64,000 nt of DNA from an uncultured Gemmata sp. (GTDB taxonomy: Bacteria > Planctomycetota > Planctomycetia > Gemmatales > Gemmataceae): the NCBI GenBank assembly GCA_937924775.1, contig CALDUT010000018.1:62001-126000 (forward strand). The letters run 5' to 3'. A model generated the notes under the pieces. The model did not search any database and had not been told where the DNA came from. It worked only from the letters and a program-made list of their open reading frames with translations. The translations under genes and the position numbers were made by a program. Position 1 is the first letter of the stretch. Each line of letters opens with the position of its first letter. Positions 36,072-44,798 of the stretch are shown piece after piece.

Positions 36072-36161
36072 CCACGCCAACACCTCGGCAGCGCGTAGAA
36101 TGCCCCTCGGCGATCCCCGGGCGGAATTCTCCGCCTGGCTCCCAACGGAGGGAACATTCTC

Positions 36162-36707
36162 ATGCGCATCGTAACGACAGCTCTGTTGCTGACCGGTCTC
36201 ACGGCCACGGCGTTCGCCCAGAATCAAGGCACCACCGTGGAATGGGCGAATATGAAATCGACCGCCCCCGCCGGGTGGAAGAAAGAAACGCCCATGGACA
36301 AACTCGGCCTCCGCAAAGCGCAGTTCAAATTGCCTAAAGCCGAAGGCGACAAAGAAGATGCAGAAGTAGTCGTCTTCTACACGCCGGGGGGAGGCGGTGT
36401 CGAAGCCAACCTCAAGCGGCAACTCGATGTCTTCGCTCCGGCCAAAGGGGCCGACAAAGTTGATTCGTCCCAGGACAAGATCCAAGTCGGCAAGTACAAC
36501 GCGGTCTATTTGGACATCAAGGGCACCTTCTTGAAAAAGCCGTTCCCCATGGCCAAGGAAAGCACCCCGTTCCCGGAATACCGACAGATTTATGTTGTCT
36601 TTGAAGACGATAACGGCGCGGTGGCGTCGGTATGGCTCCGTGGACCGGCCAAAACCGTCGAGAAGCACAAAAAAGACTTCGACGCGTGGGTGAAAAACTT
36701 CAAATAA
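36162..36707 (+). CDS. Secreted protein of unknown function
   Basis: A 181-residue protein with a clear signal peptide (MRIVTTALLLTGLTATAFA, cleavage near AFA-QNQ). The mature part begins with TVEWANMKSTAPAGWKKE, a pattern seen in small planctomycete secreted proteins that contain a beta-sheet with W-K-x-E. It has about 15% Lys and no enzyme motif. GGAGGGA (36148-36154) precedes the ATG. The function is unknown. Confidence 0.75.
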   Translation: MRIVTTALLLTGLTATAFAQNQGTTVEWANMKSTAPAGWKKETPMDKLGLRKAQFKLPKAEGDKEDAEVVVFYTPGGGGVEANLKRQLDVFAPAKGADKVDSSQDKIQVGKYNAVYLDIKGTFLKKPFPMAKESTPFPEYRQIYVVFEDDNGAVASVWLRGPAKTVEKHKKDFDAWVKNFK

Positions 36708-36958
36708 CGCAACCAGTAGGTGAACAACGACTCACGCACCGCGATCACAGACTACGCCGACAAGCCCGAGCTGAGTTTTCCAACAGAACGGGCCTCAGCC
36801 CGCATCCGCCGCGACTTACCTACCGGGTCGCGGCGGTCGTTGTTCCAAGCGGAATTCGCGGAATTCAACAACGACACCTCGCGCCAGGCCAGCGAGCGAT
36901 CCCCCCGACAGCGGCATACCACCCGATGTCTAGTTTTGTATATTTTTGCATAGTTGCG

Positions 36959-36978
36959 TTGGCCAATTTTGGCCAATT
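36959..36978. repeat. Tandem TTGGCCAATT repeat
   Basis: Two perfect consecutive copies of a 10-bp unit, each containing the palindrome TTGGCCAA. They sit in the AT-rich gap about 90 bases from the parS-like site. One turn of spacing places both palindromes on the same face of the helix. Confidence 0.6.
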
Positions 36979-37069
36979 CCTGCAAGGCCTGAAAATTGTG
37001 GAAAGGCAATAATTATTCGTATGTTCAACATTTGCAAACCTTTCGGCGCGACATTCTAACAATCGCCGA

Positions 37070-37085
37070 CGTTCCACGTGGAACA
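37070..37085. promoter_or_regulatory. parS-like centromere site
   Basis: CGTTCCACGTGGAACA differs from a perfect 16-bp palindrome only in its first base. The core GTTCCACGTGGAAC is the ParB-binding parS form used by pseudomonads and close to the general consensus GTTTCACGTGAAAC. It is in an intergenic region, as most parS sites are. In other bacteria parS sites usually lie near the origin. Confidence 0.75.
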
Positions 37086-37207
37086 CTTCGCCAAAAATAG
37101 ACATCATCGCCCCAGGAGGCACCGCCGCCGGTGGCGGGCGGCGGCCTGCGGTTTTGTCTATAACAACCTTTGAAACGCTCCGCATTGAACTGTTTCCCAC
37201 GCCAAGG

Positions 37208-38242
37208 ATGATGACCTTCTTCGATTATGAGTTGCCTGAGCATTTGATCGCGCAGCATCCGACGGCGGAGCGCGACGCGGCCCGGTTGCTGGTGGTGCGA
37301 CGAGCCACCGGCACCCTTGAGCATCGCATTTTCCGCGACTTGCCTGATCTGCTGGCCCCAGGCGATCGGATTGTGTTGAACGACACCCGCGTGTTGCCGG
37401 CTCGCTTGGTGGGGCTTCGCGAACCGACCGGTGGCAAGTGGGAAGGCTTGTTCTTGCGTGTTACCGAAACAGGGTTGTGGGAGATGCTGGCGCAGACCCG
37501 TGGTTATCCGGCGGTGGGTTCGTCGTTTGTCACCGATACCGGCTTGCGGCTGACGCTGCGTGGCCGCACCGACGACCGCCATTGGCTGATGCAGCCCCAC
37601 GCGGAGGGCGATTCGTCGGAACTGCTCAGCCGCTACGGGCATGTGCCCTTGCCGCCTTACATTCGCAAAGGACGCGACGAAGCCGAAGACAGGGACCGCT
37701 ACCAGACTGTCTATGCGAGCAAGGCCGGTTCGGTCGCCGCACCGACGGCGGGCCTTCACTTCACGCCGACGGTCTTCCAGCGCTTAGCCGAGCGCGGGGT
37801 GGACATCAGCCACGTCACGCTCCATGTGGGCTTGGGAACTTTCGCTCCGGTGAAAACCGCCGACCCGACGCAACATGTGATGCATCGCGAATGGTGCGAA
37901 GTGAAGCCGGAAGCCGCTGAAGCGATTCGCCAAACGAAAGCCCGCGGTGGCCGCATTGTTGCCATCGGCACGACGACCACACGCACCCTCGAAACCGCGG
38001 CACGCACGCACGACGACCATCAGATTCACCCCTTTTTTGGCGAAACTGGCCTGTTCATCTATCCGCCGTTTGAGTTCCGCGTGGTCGATGCGCTGGTGAC
38101 GAACTTCCACCTACCCCGCACGACGCTGTTGCTGTTGGTGGGGGCGTTGGCCGGAAGCGAGTTGTTACGAGCCGCGTACACCGAGGCGATGGCTCGCGAA
38201 TACCGTTTCTTCAGCTACGGTGATGCTATGTTGATTTTGTGA
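37208..38242 (+). CDS. queA: S-adenosylmethionine:tRNA ribosyltransferase-isomerase
   Basis: A 344-residue QueA. It transfers and isomerises the ribosyl moiety of AdoMet to 7-aminomethyl-7-deazaguanine in tRNA, giving epoxyqueuosine. Motifs include FDYELPEHLIAQHP, LNDTRVLPARL, the PTAGLHFTP signature and VALVTNFHLPRT-type DALVTNFHLPRTTLLLLVGA. Length is typical. The start is at one of two consecutive ATG codons (37208 or 37211). The parS-like site and AT-rich gap lie just upstream. With queE at the left edge, the organism makes queuosine. Confidence 0.95.
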   Translation: MMTFFDYELPEHLIAQHPTAERDAARLLVVRRATGTLEHRIFRDLPDLLAPGDRIVLNDTRVLPARLVGLREPTGGKWEGLFLRVTETGLWEMLAQTRGYPAVGSSFVTDTGLRLTLRGRTDDRHWLMQPHAEGDSSELLSRYGHVPLPPYIRKGRDEAEDRDRYQTVYASKAGSVAAPTAGLHFTPTVFQRLAERGVDISHVTLHVGLGTFAPVKTADPTQHVMHREWCEVKPEAAEAIRQTKARGGRIVAIGTTTTRTLETAARTHDDHQIHPFFGETGLFIYPPFEFRVVDALVTNFHLPRTTLLLLVGALAGSELLRAAYTEAMAREYRFFSYGDAMLIL

Positions 38243-38431
38243 ATGGTCGGGGAATCCTTTGGCGTGCGGCTTCGGGCAATGGCTCAGGAATTCCTGCCTG
38301 TGAATCGCGACCGCGATGGTGAGGCGACAATCGGTTGACCACGCGGAACGCTTGGGTCACCGGTCATCCATTCGGGAGAGGATGCATGTCGCTATAATTG
38401 CTGCAAAGCGACCGTGAGGGGAGCGGGGACT

Positions 38432-38767
38432 ATGGCAGAAGTGATTCGCCCGTTGACGTTGAAACGCGAAGGCGATGGGTTGAAGATTGAATGGAGTGAC
38501 GGCGTGGCCACCTTCGTGGCTTGGCGAGCGCTGCGGAAGAATTGCCCGTGTGCCTCGTGCAATGAAGAACGGTCGAAGCCGCCCGATCCTTTTCGGGTGT
38601 TAACGCCGCAAGAGGTCGCAGCCGGTCCGCCGGCCCCGGTGGCGATGAAACCCATCGGTCACTATGCCTATCAAATTCGTTGGAACGACGGCCACGATAC
38701 TGGCATTTACACGCTGGAACTGCTCCGGTCCCTGAGCGAAGTGATGGACCGACCCTCGGCTCAATAG
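38432..38767 (+). CDS. DUF971 domain protein
   Basis: A 111-residue protein matching the DUF971 fold (gamma-butyrobetaine hydroxylase N-terminal-like). It has LKREGDGLKIEWSDGV, a zinc-binding-like CPCASC, and the YAYQIRWNDGHDTGIYTLEL ending that defines the family. Bacterial single-domain members are linked to iron-sulfur or scaffold functions, but the role is unproven. It may be cotranscribed with queA, 189 bases upstream. GAGGGGAGCGGGG before the ATG at 38432 supports that start. Confidence 0.87.
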   Translation: MAEVIRPLTLKREGDGLKIEWSDGVATFVAWRALRKNCPCASCNEERSKPPDPFRVLTPQEVAAGPPAPVAMKPIGHYAYQIRWNDGHDTGIYTLELLRSLSEVMDRPSAQ

Positions 38768-38838
38768 CGGCCCAGGTCCGCGGTTGTCCATCTTCGCGAC
38801 GCCCCCGCGAGCAGGGTGAGCCTGACCCGATGCGATTG

Positions 38839-40884
38839 CTAGTCTTCGCCGATCATGCGGCGGAAGGTCGTTTCGTCGATGATGGGGATACCGAGTTTGT
38901 GAGCCTCTTCGAGCTTGCTACTGGCTTTGGGCAATTCGCCGACGAGGAGAAAGTCCGTTTTTTTCGACACACTGCTGGAGGGTTTGCCACCGTAATTTTT
39001 GATGGTAGCTTCGATGCCGTGCCGGTCATAATGTTGGAGTGTGCCCGTCACGACGATGGTCTTGCCGGCCAGGGGCTGGCCGCCGGTGGGTGTGGTTTTG
39101 GGGTCTTGGGTGGTTTTGATGCCGAGTTGTTTGAGTTCCGCAACCAGTTTTTTACCTGCGTCGCTATCGAAGAACGCGCGAACGTACTTGGCACGCTCAG
39201 GGCCGAAGCCTTCGACCCGGGCCAGCTCCTCGGGTGTGGCGGCAACGATCTTGTCCAAGTCCTGGAACGCCTCTGCGAGCCGTTGGGCCATTTCGTCGCC
39301 CACTTTGTAGATGGCCAGGCCAGCCAGGAGCCGCCCCAGGCCGCGGTTTTTGCTGGCCGCGATGCCATCGAGCAGTTTTTGGGCTTTGCGTTCGCCGAAT
39401 TTCTCCAGGGTCAGAAGCTGTTGTTTGGTGAGCCGATACAGATCGGGAATCGACTGTACCAATCCGGATTCGACAAGCTGAATCGCCACTTCGCGGCCCA
39501 GTCCGTCGATGTCCATGCGCTCGCGGCGGGCGAAGCCTTCGAGTCGTTTCGCTAAACCGCCAGCGCACGACTCTGGGTTGCTACACACGAAGTTGTAGCT
39601 GGTGGCCGTTTCTTTCTTCACCACCGGGGCGCCGCACTCGGGGCAGTTGGTGGGCCACACAATCACTTTTTCGGTGCCCTTACGCTCGCTGGTGATCACA
39701 TCCACCACCTGCGGAATGATCTCGCCCTTCTTCTCCACAACCACGGTATCGCCGATGCGGATGTCTTTGTCCGCGACCCACGCGGCGTTGTGCATGCTCG
39801 CGTAGGTGACGGTGGTGCCCGCCAGTTCAACCGGCGGATCGAACTTGGCCACCGGTGTCAGCTCCCCGAACTTGCCGATGTGGAATTCCACTTCGGCCAG
39901 TTTGGTAATACCTTGTTCAGGCTCGAATTTGTAGGCTTTGGCCCACTTGGGCACCTTGGCGGTGAAACCCAAGCGGTCACGCTGGGCGAAGTCGTTGATC
40001 TTGATGACCAGGCCGTCGATGTCGTAAGGCAAATGACGCCGTTGGATATTCCACTGGGCACAGTACGCGATCACCTCGTCGATAGTGTGACACAACTTAG
40101 TATGCGGGTTGACCGGAAAGCCAAAGGCTTTGAGCGTTTCCAGCAATTCCATTTGGTTGCGCAGGGTGATTCCTTCGGTGACGCCGGTGGCATACGCGAA
40201 GAAGGCCATCTTCCGTTTGGCGCATTCCTTCGGATCGAGCAGTTTGAGGGTCCCGGCGGTCAGGTTGCGGGTGTTTTTGTACGGTTCGAGCTTTTTCTGA
40301 ATTTGCTCGCGGTTGATACGCTCGAGTTCGTGTTTGGTCATGTAGACTTCCCCGCGAACTTCGAAGACCGGGGGGGGATTGTCCGTGTGAAGTTTCAGCG
40401 GTATGGCGGCGATGGTTTTGATGGTATGCGTGACATCGTCGCCTATCTCGCCGCTGCCGCGAGTGGCCGCTACCTTCAAGTGCCCCTGCTCGTAACGAAT
40501 CGACATGGAAACGCCGTCGATCTTCAGCTCCGCCACATAGTCGACCACCGCCTGCGGGCCGAGAACTTTCTTCACGTCGGCATCGAATTTCCGCAAATCG
40601 GCTTCATCGTAGCTGTTGTCGATGGAGAGCATCGGCACTTGATGAACCACTTTGGCAAAGCCGGGGATGGGCTGGCCGCCGACCCGCTGCGTGGGGCTAT
40701 CCGGAGTGACGAGTTCCGGATGTTGCCGTTCCAGTTCGATGAGCTCCTGCAAAAGCCGGTCGAACTCGCGGTCGGAAATGACCGGGGCCGCTTCCACATA
40801 ATACAGGTAGTTGTGATGCTCGATCTGCTTGCGGAGCTGCGCGGCCCGCTCGGCGGGGGAAAGTGAGGAAGCTGTGTTCGCCAC
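38839..40884 (-). CDS. ligA: NAD-dependent DNA ligase
   Basis: A 681-residue LigA that seals nicks with NAD+. The Ia domain begins with LRKQIEHHNYLYYV; the adenylation motif is AELKIDGVSMS with the nucleophilic Lys. An OB domain follows (HIGKFGELTPVA), then a four-Cys zinc finger (CPECGAPV and CSNPESCA), helix-hairpin-helix motifs (about 470-580) and a C-terminal BRCT domain (GKTIVVTGTL). The start is the GTG at 40884, because GAGGAG lies 6 bases upstream; an upstream TTG would add nine unaligned residues. It is divergent from ribF. Confidence 0.95.
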   Translation of the reverse strand: MANTASSLSPAERAAQLRKQIEHHNYLYYVEAAPVISDREFDRLLQELIELERQHPELVTPDSPTQRVGGQPIPGFAKVVHQVPMLSIDNSYDEADLRKFDADVKKVLGPQAVVDYVAELKIDGVSMSIRYEQGHLKVAATRGSGEIGDDVTHTIKTIAAIPLKLHTDNPPPVFEVRGEVYMTKHELERINREQIQKKLEPYKNTRNLTAGTLKLLDPKECAKRKMAFFAYATGVTEGITLRNQMELLETLKAFGFPVNPHTKLCHTIDEVIAYCAQWNIQRRHLPYDIDGLVIKINDFAQRDRLGFTAKVPKWAKAYKFEPEQGITKLAEVEFHIGKFGELTPVAKFDPPVELAGTTVTYASMHNAAWVADKDIRIGDTVVVEKKGEIIPQVVDVITSERKGTEKVIVWPTNCPECGAPVVKKETATSYNFVCSNPESCAGGLAKRLEGFARRERMDIDGLGREVAIQLVESGLVQSIPDLYRLTKQQLLTLEKFGERKAQKLLDGIAASKNRGLGRLLAGLAIYKVGDEMAQRLAEAFQDLDKIVAATPEELARVEGFGPERAKYVRAFFDSDAGKKLVAELKQLGIKTTQDPKTTPTGGQPLAGKTIVVTGTLQHYDRHGIEATIKNYGGKPSSSVSKKTDFLLVGELPKASSKLEEAHKLGIPIIDETTFRRMIGED

Positions 40885-41006
40885 GGTTTCTCCTCGTGCG
40901 GCTGCAGACAATCAACCATCATATTCGGTCCATCGAGAACCGATTGTGACCAGAAATCGCAGAATCGACAAGGTTGGTAGCCGGTCACGATTCATAGGAT
41001 GATGGC

Positions 41007-41945
41007 ATGGCGTTGGTGTATCTGGAATGGCACGAATACGCCCCGGCGGAAGTCGCGGGCGCAGCCGTGACCATCGGCAATTTTGATGGCGTTCATCGTG
41101 GCCACCAGGCGTTGGTCGCGGCGGTCCGTCGCCACGCGGAGGCGCTGGGAGGGGCGGCTGTGGTCGTCACGTTCAGTCCGCCGCCGCATCAGGTGTTGCA
41201 TCCTGGCTCAGAACGCCCCCCCTTAACGACACTGCCCCAGCGGGCGCAACTGCTGTGTGAAGCCGGGGCCGATCACGTCGTGGTGCTGCGGACAAGCCCG
41301 GCCTTGTTGGCCCTGAGTGCAGAAGCTTTTTTTGAAGACGTGATCCTGCGGCAACTGGCCGCTCGAGCCGTGGTGGAAGGTTACAACTTCCGCTTTGGCC
41401 GGGGCCGCGGCGGCAGTAACGACACACTCCGCACCCTCTGCCACCAGGCCGGCATCGTGTTTGAAGAAGTGCCGGCGTTGCGACTCGGCGGCGAGCCGGT
41501 GTCGAGCAGCCGGGTGCGCGCCGCTCTGCTGTGCGGCAACGTTCGCCAGGCGGCTGAAGGGCTTGGTCGGCACTACCGCATCGAAGGCACCGTTGTCCCG
41601 GGGGCCTGCCGGGGCCGCACCCTCGGCTTTCCCACCGCCAACCTAGCCGATGTGCCCACGGTGCTACCGGCCACCGGAGTGTACGCAGTCCGGGCAGCGG
41701 CGGCGGGGCGGTGGTGGCCCGCGGCGGCCAACATCGGCCCCAATCCCACTTTCGGCGAGCAGACCCGGAAAATCGAAGTTCACCTCATCGGCTTCACCGG
41801 CGATTTGTACGGCCAGCGACTCGCCGTGGACTTCGTGGACCGCTTACGCGACACCCGGCCGTTTACCAGCGTCAACGATTTGGTCACGCAACTGCAGCAA
41901 GACTTACAACACGCGCAAGGTATTCTCTCCATGGGGAAGTTATGA
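41007..41945 (+). CDS. ribF: Bifunctional riboflavin kinase / FAD synthetase
   Basis: A 312-residue RibF. The N-terminal FAD synthetase (nucleotidyltransferase) has VTIGNFDGVHRGHQ, TFSPPPHQVLHP and the GYNFRFGRGRGG and PVSSSRVRAAL motifs. The C-terminal riboflavin kinase domain has GRTLGFPTANL and ANIGPNPTF. It makes FMN from riboflavin and FAD from FMN. Its stop overlaps the start of the NifU-like gene (ATGA), so they are translationally coupled. Confidence 0.95.
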   Translation: MALVYLEWHEYAPAEVAGAAVTIGNFDGVHRGHQALVAAVRRHAEALGGAAVVVTFSPPPHQVLHPGSERPPLTTLPQRAQLLCEAGADHVVVLRTSPALLALSAEAFFEDVILRQLAARAVVEGYNFRFGRGRGGSNDTLRTLCHQAGIVFEEVPALRLGGEPVSSSRVRAALLCGNVRQAAEGLGRHYRIEGTVVPGACRGRTLGFPTANLADVPTVLPATGVYAVRAAAAGRWWPAAANIGPNPTFGEQTRKIEVHLIGFTGDLYGQRLAVDFVDRLRDTRPFTSVNDLVTQLQQDLQHAQGILSMGKL

Positions 41946-42172
41946 GCCTCAAAGAACGGGTTGAAGACGCTCTCAAGAACGAAATCGCACCGGCACTGAT
42001 GCTCGACGGGGCCGGCATCGAAGTGTTGGACGTGGCTGATGGCGTCGCCTCGGTCCGTCTGACCGGTGCCTGTGCCGGCTGCCCGGCGACCATTATGACC
42101 ATTCTCACCTCCCTGGAAGACGAATTGCGGAAAAAAGTCCCAGAAGTAGAAATTCTCGAAGCAGTGCCCTAA
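41942..42172 (+). CDS. NifU C-terminal domain protein (Fe-S scaffold)
   Basis: A 76-residue protein with the NifU C-terminal domain. The GACAGCPATIMTI motif carries the CxxC pair that binds a labile Fe-S cluster. It starts MSLKERVEDALKNEIAPAL and ends with EVEILEAVP. Such small proteins deliver clusters to apo-proteins. Its start overlaps the ribF stop by 4 bases, so flavin and Fe-S cofactor genes form one unit. It is shorter than most gene-calling thresholds would favour but has a clear motif. Confidence 0.93.
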   Translation: MSLKERVEDALKNEIAPALMLDGAGIEVLDVADGVASVRLTGACAGCPATIMTILTSLEDELRKKVPEVEILEAVP

Positions 42173-42271
42173 ACCGTCGCAGATCGCCAAACCGCGGAGA
42201 TGATAGAGCGACGGGACCATCCTCTCGTGAGGGGGTCGACCCATCGCTGCGAAACCAACCCCTGTTGTCGA

Positions 42272-43108
42272 ATGTTTCTCGGCTACAACACCAACGGTTT
42301 TGCCCATCACCGGCTCGACGATGCCATCGCGATTGTCGCCAGCCTCGGTTACCGCGGCCTGGCGTTAACGCTGGATGTTCACCACCTCGACCCACGGGCC
42401 CCGCAACTGCCCAAGCGACTGGCCGCGCTGCGACAGCAATTGGAACAGCACCAACTCCGCTGCGTGATCGAAACCGGGGCCCGGTTTCTCCTCGACCCGT
42501 GGCGCAAACACCAACCCACGCTCCTCAGCCCCTCCCCCGCAGAACGCGACATCCGCTTTCGCTTCTTGACGCAATCGATCGACATCGCCGCCGAACTGCG
42601 GGCTGATGCGGTCAGCTTTTGGTCCGGCACGCCGACTGACGAGGCTCCGACGGCGGAACTGATGAACCGGCTTGTCGCGAGCTGCTGCCGCCTGGCCGAC
42701 TACGCCGCAACACGTAACGTGCGGCTGGCCTTTGAGCCCGAACCCGGCATGTTCATCGACACCATGGACCGCTTCGCCGCACTTTTCGCCCGCGTCAATC
42801 ACCCCTACTTTGGCCTCACCCTCGACATCGGGCATCTGGTGTGCCATGGCGAAGTTCCGGTCAGCCGCATCGTGACGCAGTGGCAAACCGTGCTGTGGAA
42901 CCTCCACATCGAGGACATGATCCGCGGGGTTCATGATCACCGGATGTTCGGCGAAGGGGAAGTTGATTTCACGGACGTGTTTGCGGGGTTGCAGGCGGCA
43001 GGCTACAGCAGCGGCGTATATGTAGAACTGAGCCGGCACAGCCACGACGCGGTGGCCACTGCCCGCCGGTCCCTCGAGTTTCTCCAACGTTATCTGGTGC
43101 CGACCTGA
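42272..43108 (+). CDS. Sugar phosphate isomerase/epimerase family (TIM barrel)
   Basis: A 278-residue xylose-isomerase-like TIM-barrel protein. It starts MFLGYNTNGFAHHRLDDAIA and has conserved barrel blocks: RLAFEPEPGMFI, FGLTLDIGHLVCHGEVPVS (metal-binding Asp/His), WNLHIEDMIRGVHDHRMFGE and GVYVELSRHSHD. These supply the metal-binding Glu, Asp, His and Glu of the family. The substrate is unknown. The ATG at 42272 follows from the barrel start; the in-frame extension before it is unaligned. It runs in the same direction as ribF-nifU. Confidence 0.86.
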   Translation: MFLGYNTNGFAHHRLDDAIAIVASLGYRGLALTLDVHHLDPRAPQLPKRLAALRQQLEQHQLRCVIETGARFLLDPWRKHQPTLLSPSPAERDIRFRFLTQSIDIAAELRADAVSFWSGTPTDEAPTAELMNRLVASCCRLADYAATRNVRLAFEPEPGMFIDTMDRFAALFARVNHPYFGLTLDIGHLVCHGEVPVSRIVTQWQTVLWNLHIEDMIRGVHDHRMFGEGEVDFTDVFAGLQAAGYSSGVYVELSRHSHDAVATARRSLEFLQRYLVPT

Positions 43109-43667
43109 CATCCTGCCAGCCGCGGGCTTCTCCCGGGTGATCGTGACGAGCCGTAACGATCAACGCTTGCGCTGGTCACGGCTGCACCCAAACCCTATGC
43201 CCACTCCGGGACCAATCTACGCATCTCCGGGCGTATTGCCGGAAGAAAACGACACTGGCGCCCGGCCGCTTCATTCATCGGTAAGGCCACGCCGACAAGG
43301 TCCATAAGCCCTCGAAACGAAAGCCCCACTAACGGCAAGAAGGTTCGTTGTCGTGAGGCTGTGAGCAGAACACAGCCCAAGATCACCGACTCCAACCCCG
43401 GTTTTCGGCCCCGGGTCGCTTCCCTTCGGCCGTCGCTTCGATAAAAGGCCGACGCGACACGCCAAAGCTTCCCGCATCCAGCCTCCCATTGCCAGTTTCA
43501 ATTCCCCCCGTTGGGCCAACGCCCTTTGGTCGTACCCCGGTCACGAAAGAGAGAATCGCGCGTGTCCATCCGCCCCTGGGTGAGAGGGGATTTTCCGTGC
43601 CGACGGCCCCCGAAGTCGCAAGAGGTTGCAACTTCCCCTTTCAGAAGCCGAAAAGCGCGACAGTCAA

Positions 43668-43715
43668 TGTCTAATTATGTCTAATTTTCATTTTTAATGT
43701 GTCTAGAAATGTCTA
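43668..43715. repeat. Phased array of four TGTCTA sites
   Basis: TGTCTA occurs at 43668-43673, 43678-43683, 43700-43705 and 43710-43715. Spacings of 10, 22 and 10 bases put all four on about the same face of the helix. The array ends 60 bases before the -35 box of the promoter. This is the pattern of an activator or repressor binding site array. The binding protein is unknown. Confidence 0.6.
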
Positions 43716-43774
43716 CTAATTTTACGAATTGCCGATTGGCAATCCCAAAAAATTGGAAAAAATTCTCTGGGGTG

Positions 43775-43804
43775 TTGACAGGGAATATGAACATATGTAT
43801 AAAT
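43775..43804 (+). promoter_or_regulatory. Near-perfect sigma-70-type promoter
   Basis: TTGACA (43775-43780) and TATAAA (43798-43803) are separated by 17 bases, the ideal spacing, with a perfect -35 and one mismatch in the -10. The predicted start of transcription is near 43810, giving a leader of about 100 bases before the ATG at 43910. Such a consensus promoter is rare in this GC-rich window. Confidence 0.75.
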
Positions 43805-43909
43805 AGGTGCGTCGGGTGCAAATGAGGAGTTCGATCATCCGGCATCAAGCAACGGACCACAACGAACGGGGACGAGTGGTACGCTCGAACAAACGTGGGA
43901 GAGACAACC

Positions 43910-44353
43910 ATGGAAAGCTGGCGTTTGGTTTGGCATGAGGGGTTTGTTCCGGGGCTATCCACCGCGGGTTTGGAAGCACTGCGGGAGGCCTTGCTCACCG
44001 ACGATCCACGATTGATCCAAGGAAGCACGACCATGCCACCGCCGCTGATGTGTGTCAGCGATTGGCCGGTGGAGGCCGCTTGTGCTTTGGGTTACTGTGC
44101 GTGGCACGGCAATGGTTTGGAAACTGTGGGGGAAGTCGAGGAATTCTTCGCTCGCGTCTGCTTTGAGGCCGATCAACGCTTGGGCGAACCGGCAGCCTGT
44201 CGGTGGTTCCTCAATTGGTTCGACGACGCCCCGCGCGACGAAATGCGTCGGGAATTGCTGGCGGAAGTGGAAAAAGCTTTGGTGGAACGTTGGCAGAGCC
44301 AGCGGCGGGCCCCGCTGGCCGATGCGTCTGCGGCCGAAGTCATCGCGGCGTAA
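43910..44353 (+). CDS. Conserved-looking planctomycete protein of unknown function
   Basis: A 147-residue protein I cannot assign to a function. It is Trp- and Cys-containing (WPVEAACALGYCAW, CRWFLNWFDDAPRDEMRREL) with no signal peptide, suggesting a compact cytoplasmic helical domain. From memory this resembles a small family repeated in Gemmata-like genomes, but I cannot check that. It follows a consensus promoter and the TGTCTA array, and GGGAGAG precedes its ATG. The following zinc-ribbon gene may be in the same unit. Confidence 0.65.
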   Translation: MESWRLVWHEGFVPGLSTAGLEALREALLTDDPRLIQGSTTMPPPLMCVSDWPVEAACALGYCAWHGNGLETVGEVEEFFARVCFEADQRLGEPAACRWFLNWFDDAPRDEMRRELLAEVEKALVERWQSQRRAPLADASAAEVIAA

Positions 44354-44456
44354 CGCGGTGGGGTTTCTGCCACCCCCCTGAACAAAACAATCGCCAACCG
44401 CTGTAATACGTCGATTTCTCACGAATTCCTCATACACCCTAAGTCCGGAAATAATC

Positions 44457-44798
44457 ATGATTGCCATTTGTCGCCATTGCTCGAAATCGAAAGTGAACCG
44501 TCCGCGGGGCCTGTGCTGGACCTGCTACTATACTCCCGGAGTCAAAGACCAATACCCGCCTACCAGTAAGTTCGCTCGTCGGGGCGTGGGCAATTTCTCT
44601 GGCCAAGCTCCTCTGCCGCTGGTACCCACCACAGCCGCGCCGGGGACGCCAGAGAAACTCGCGGTCCTGGAGCAACGGGCCCGGCTCAAACAAGCGTTGT
44701 TCCACCCGGCCGATGCTCGCTACGAAGGCGATCCGCGACCACTGGAATTCCTCCTGCAGGAACACACCGCGGCAGCGATGATGGCATGCGTCGCATAA
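44457..44798 (+). CDS. Small zinc-ribbon protein of unknown function
   Basis: A 113-residue protein. Its N-terminal half has CRHC and CWTC spaced by a short basic loop (ICRHCSKSKVNRPRGLCWTC), a clear zinc ribbon, followed by YYTPGVKDQYPPTSKFARRG. The C-terminal half is less structured. Zinc-ribbon plus the conserved Pro/Tyr/Arg block suggests nucleic-acid binding. It lies 103 bases after the unknown gene at 43.9 kb and may belong with it. No ribosome binding site better than AAGTCCGGAAAT is visible. Confidence 0.6.
   Translation: MIAICRHCSKSKVNRPRGLCWTCYYTPGVKDQYPPTSKFARRGVGNFSGQAPLPLVPTTAAPGTPEKLAVLEQRARLKQALFHPADARYEGDPRPLEFLLQEHTAAAMMACVA

Larger units (their letters stand above)
36708..37207. 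other. AT-rich intergenic region with parS-like site
   Basis: This gap of 500 bases holds a stretch (about 36925-37025) markedly richer in A/T than its surroundings. Within it are a tandem repeat of TTGGCCAATT (36959-36978), TTGTGGAAA at 36996-37004 (a weak match to the reverse DnaA box), and then the parS-like palindrome at 37070-37085. This looks like a replication- or segregation-related element, but I see no dnaA gene and cannot call it an origin. Confidence 0.45.
43109..43909. other. Long intergenic region with phased repeats and a strong promoter
   Basis: This gap of 800 bases changes character: the first 550 bases have ordinary GC content with no supported gene. The part from about 43665 to 43805 is AT-rich. 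It contains four TGTCTA copies, A-tracts and a consensus sigma-70 promoter. From about 43810 to 43909 runs the expected leader of the next gene. Confidence 0.5.

Noticed and set aside
36996-37004. DnaA-box-like TTGTGGAAA, taken as a sign of oriC
   Set aside because: Only a weak single match in an AT-rich gap, and no dnaA, dnaN or gyrB nearby; too little to call an origin.
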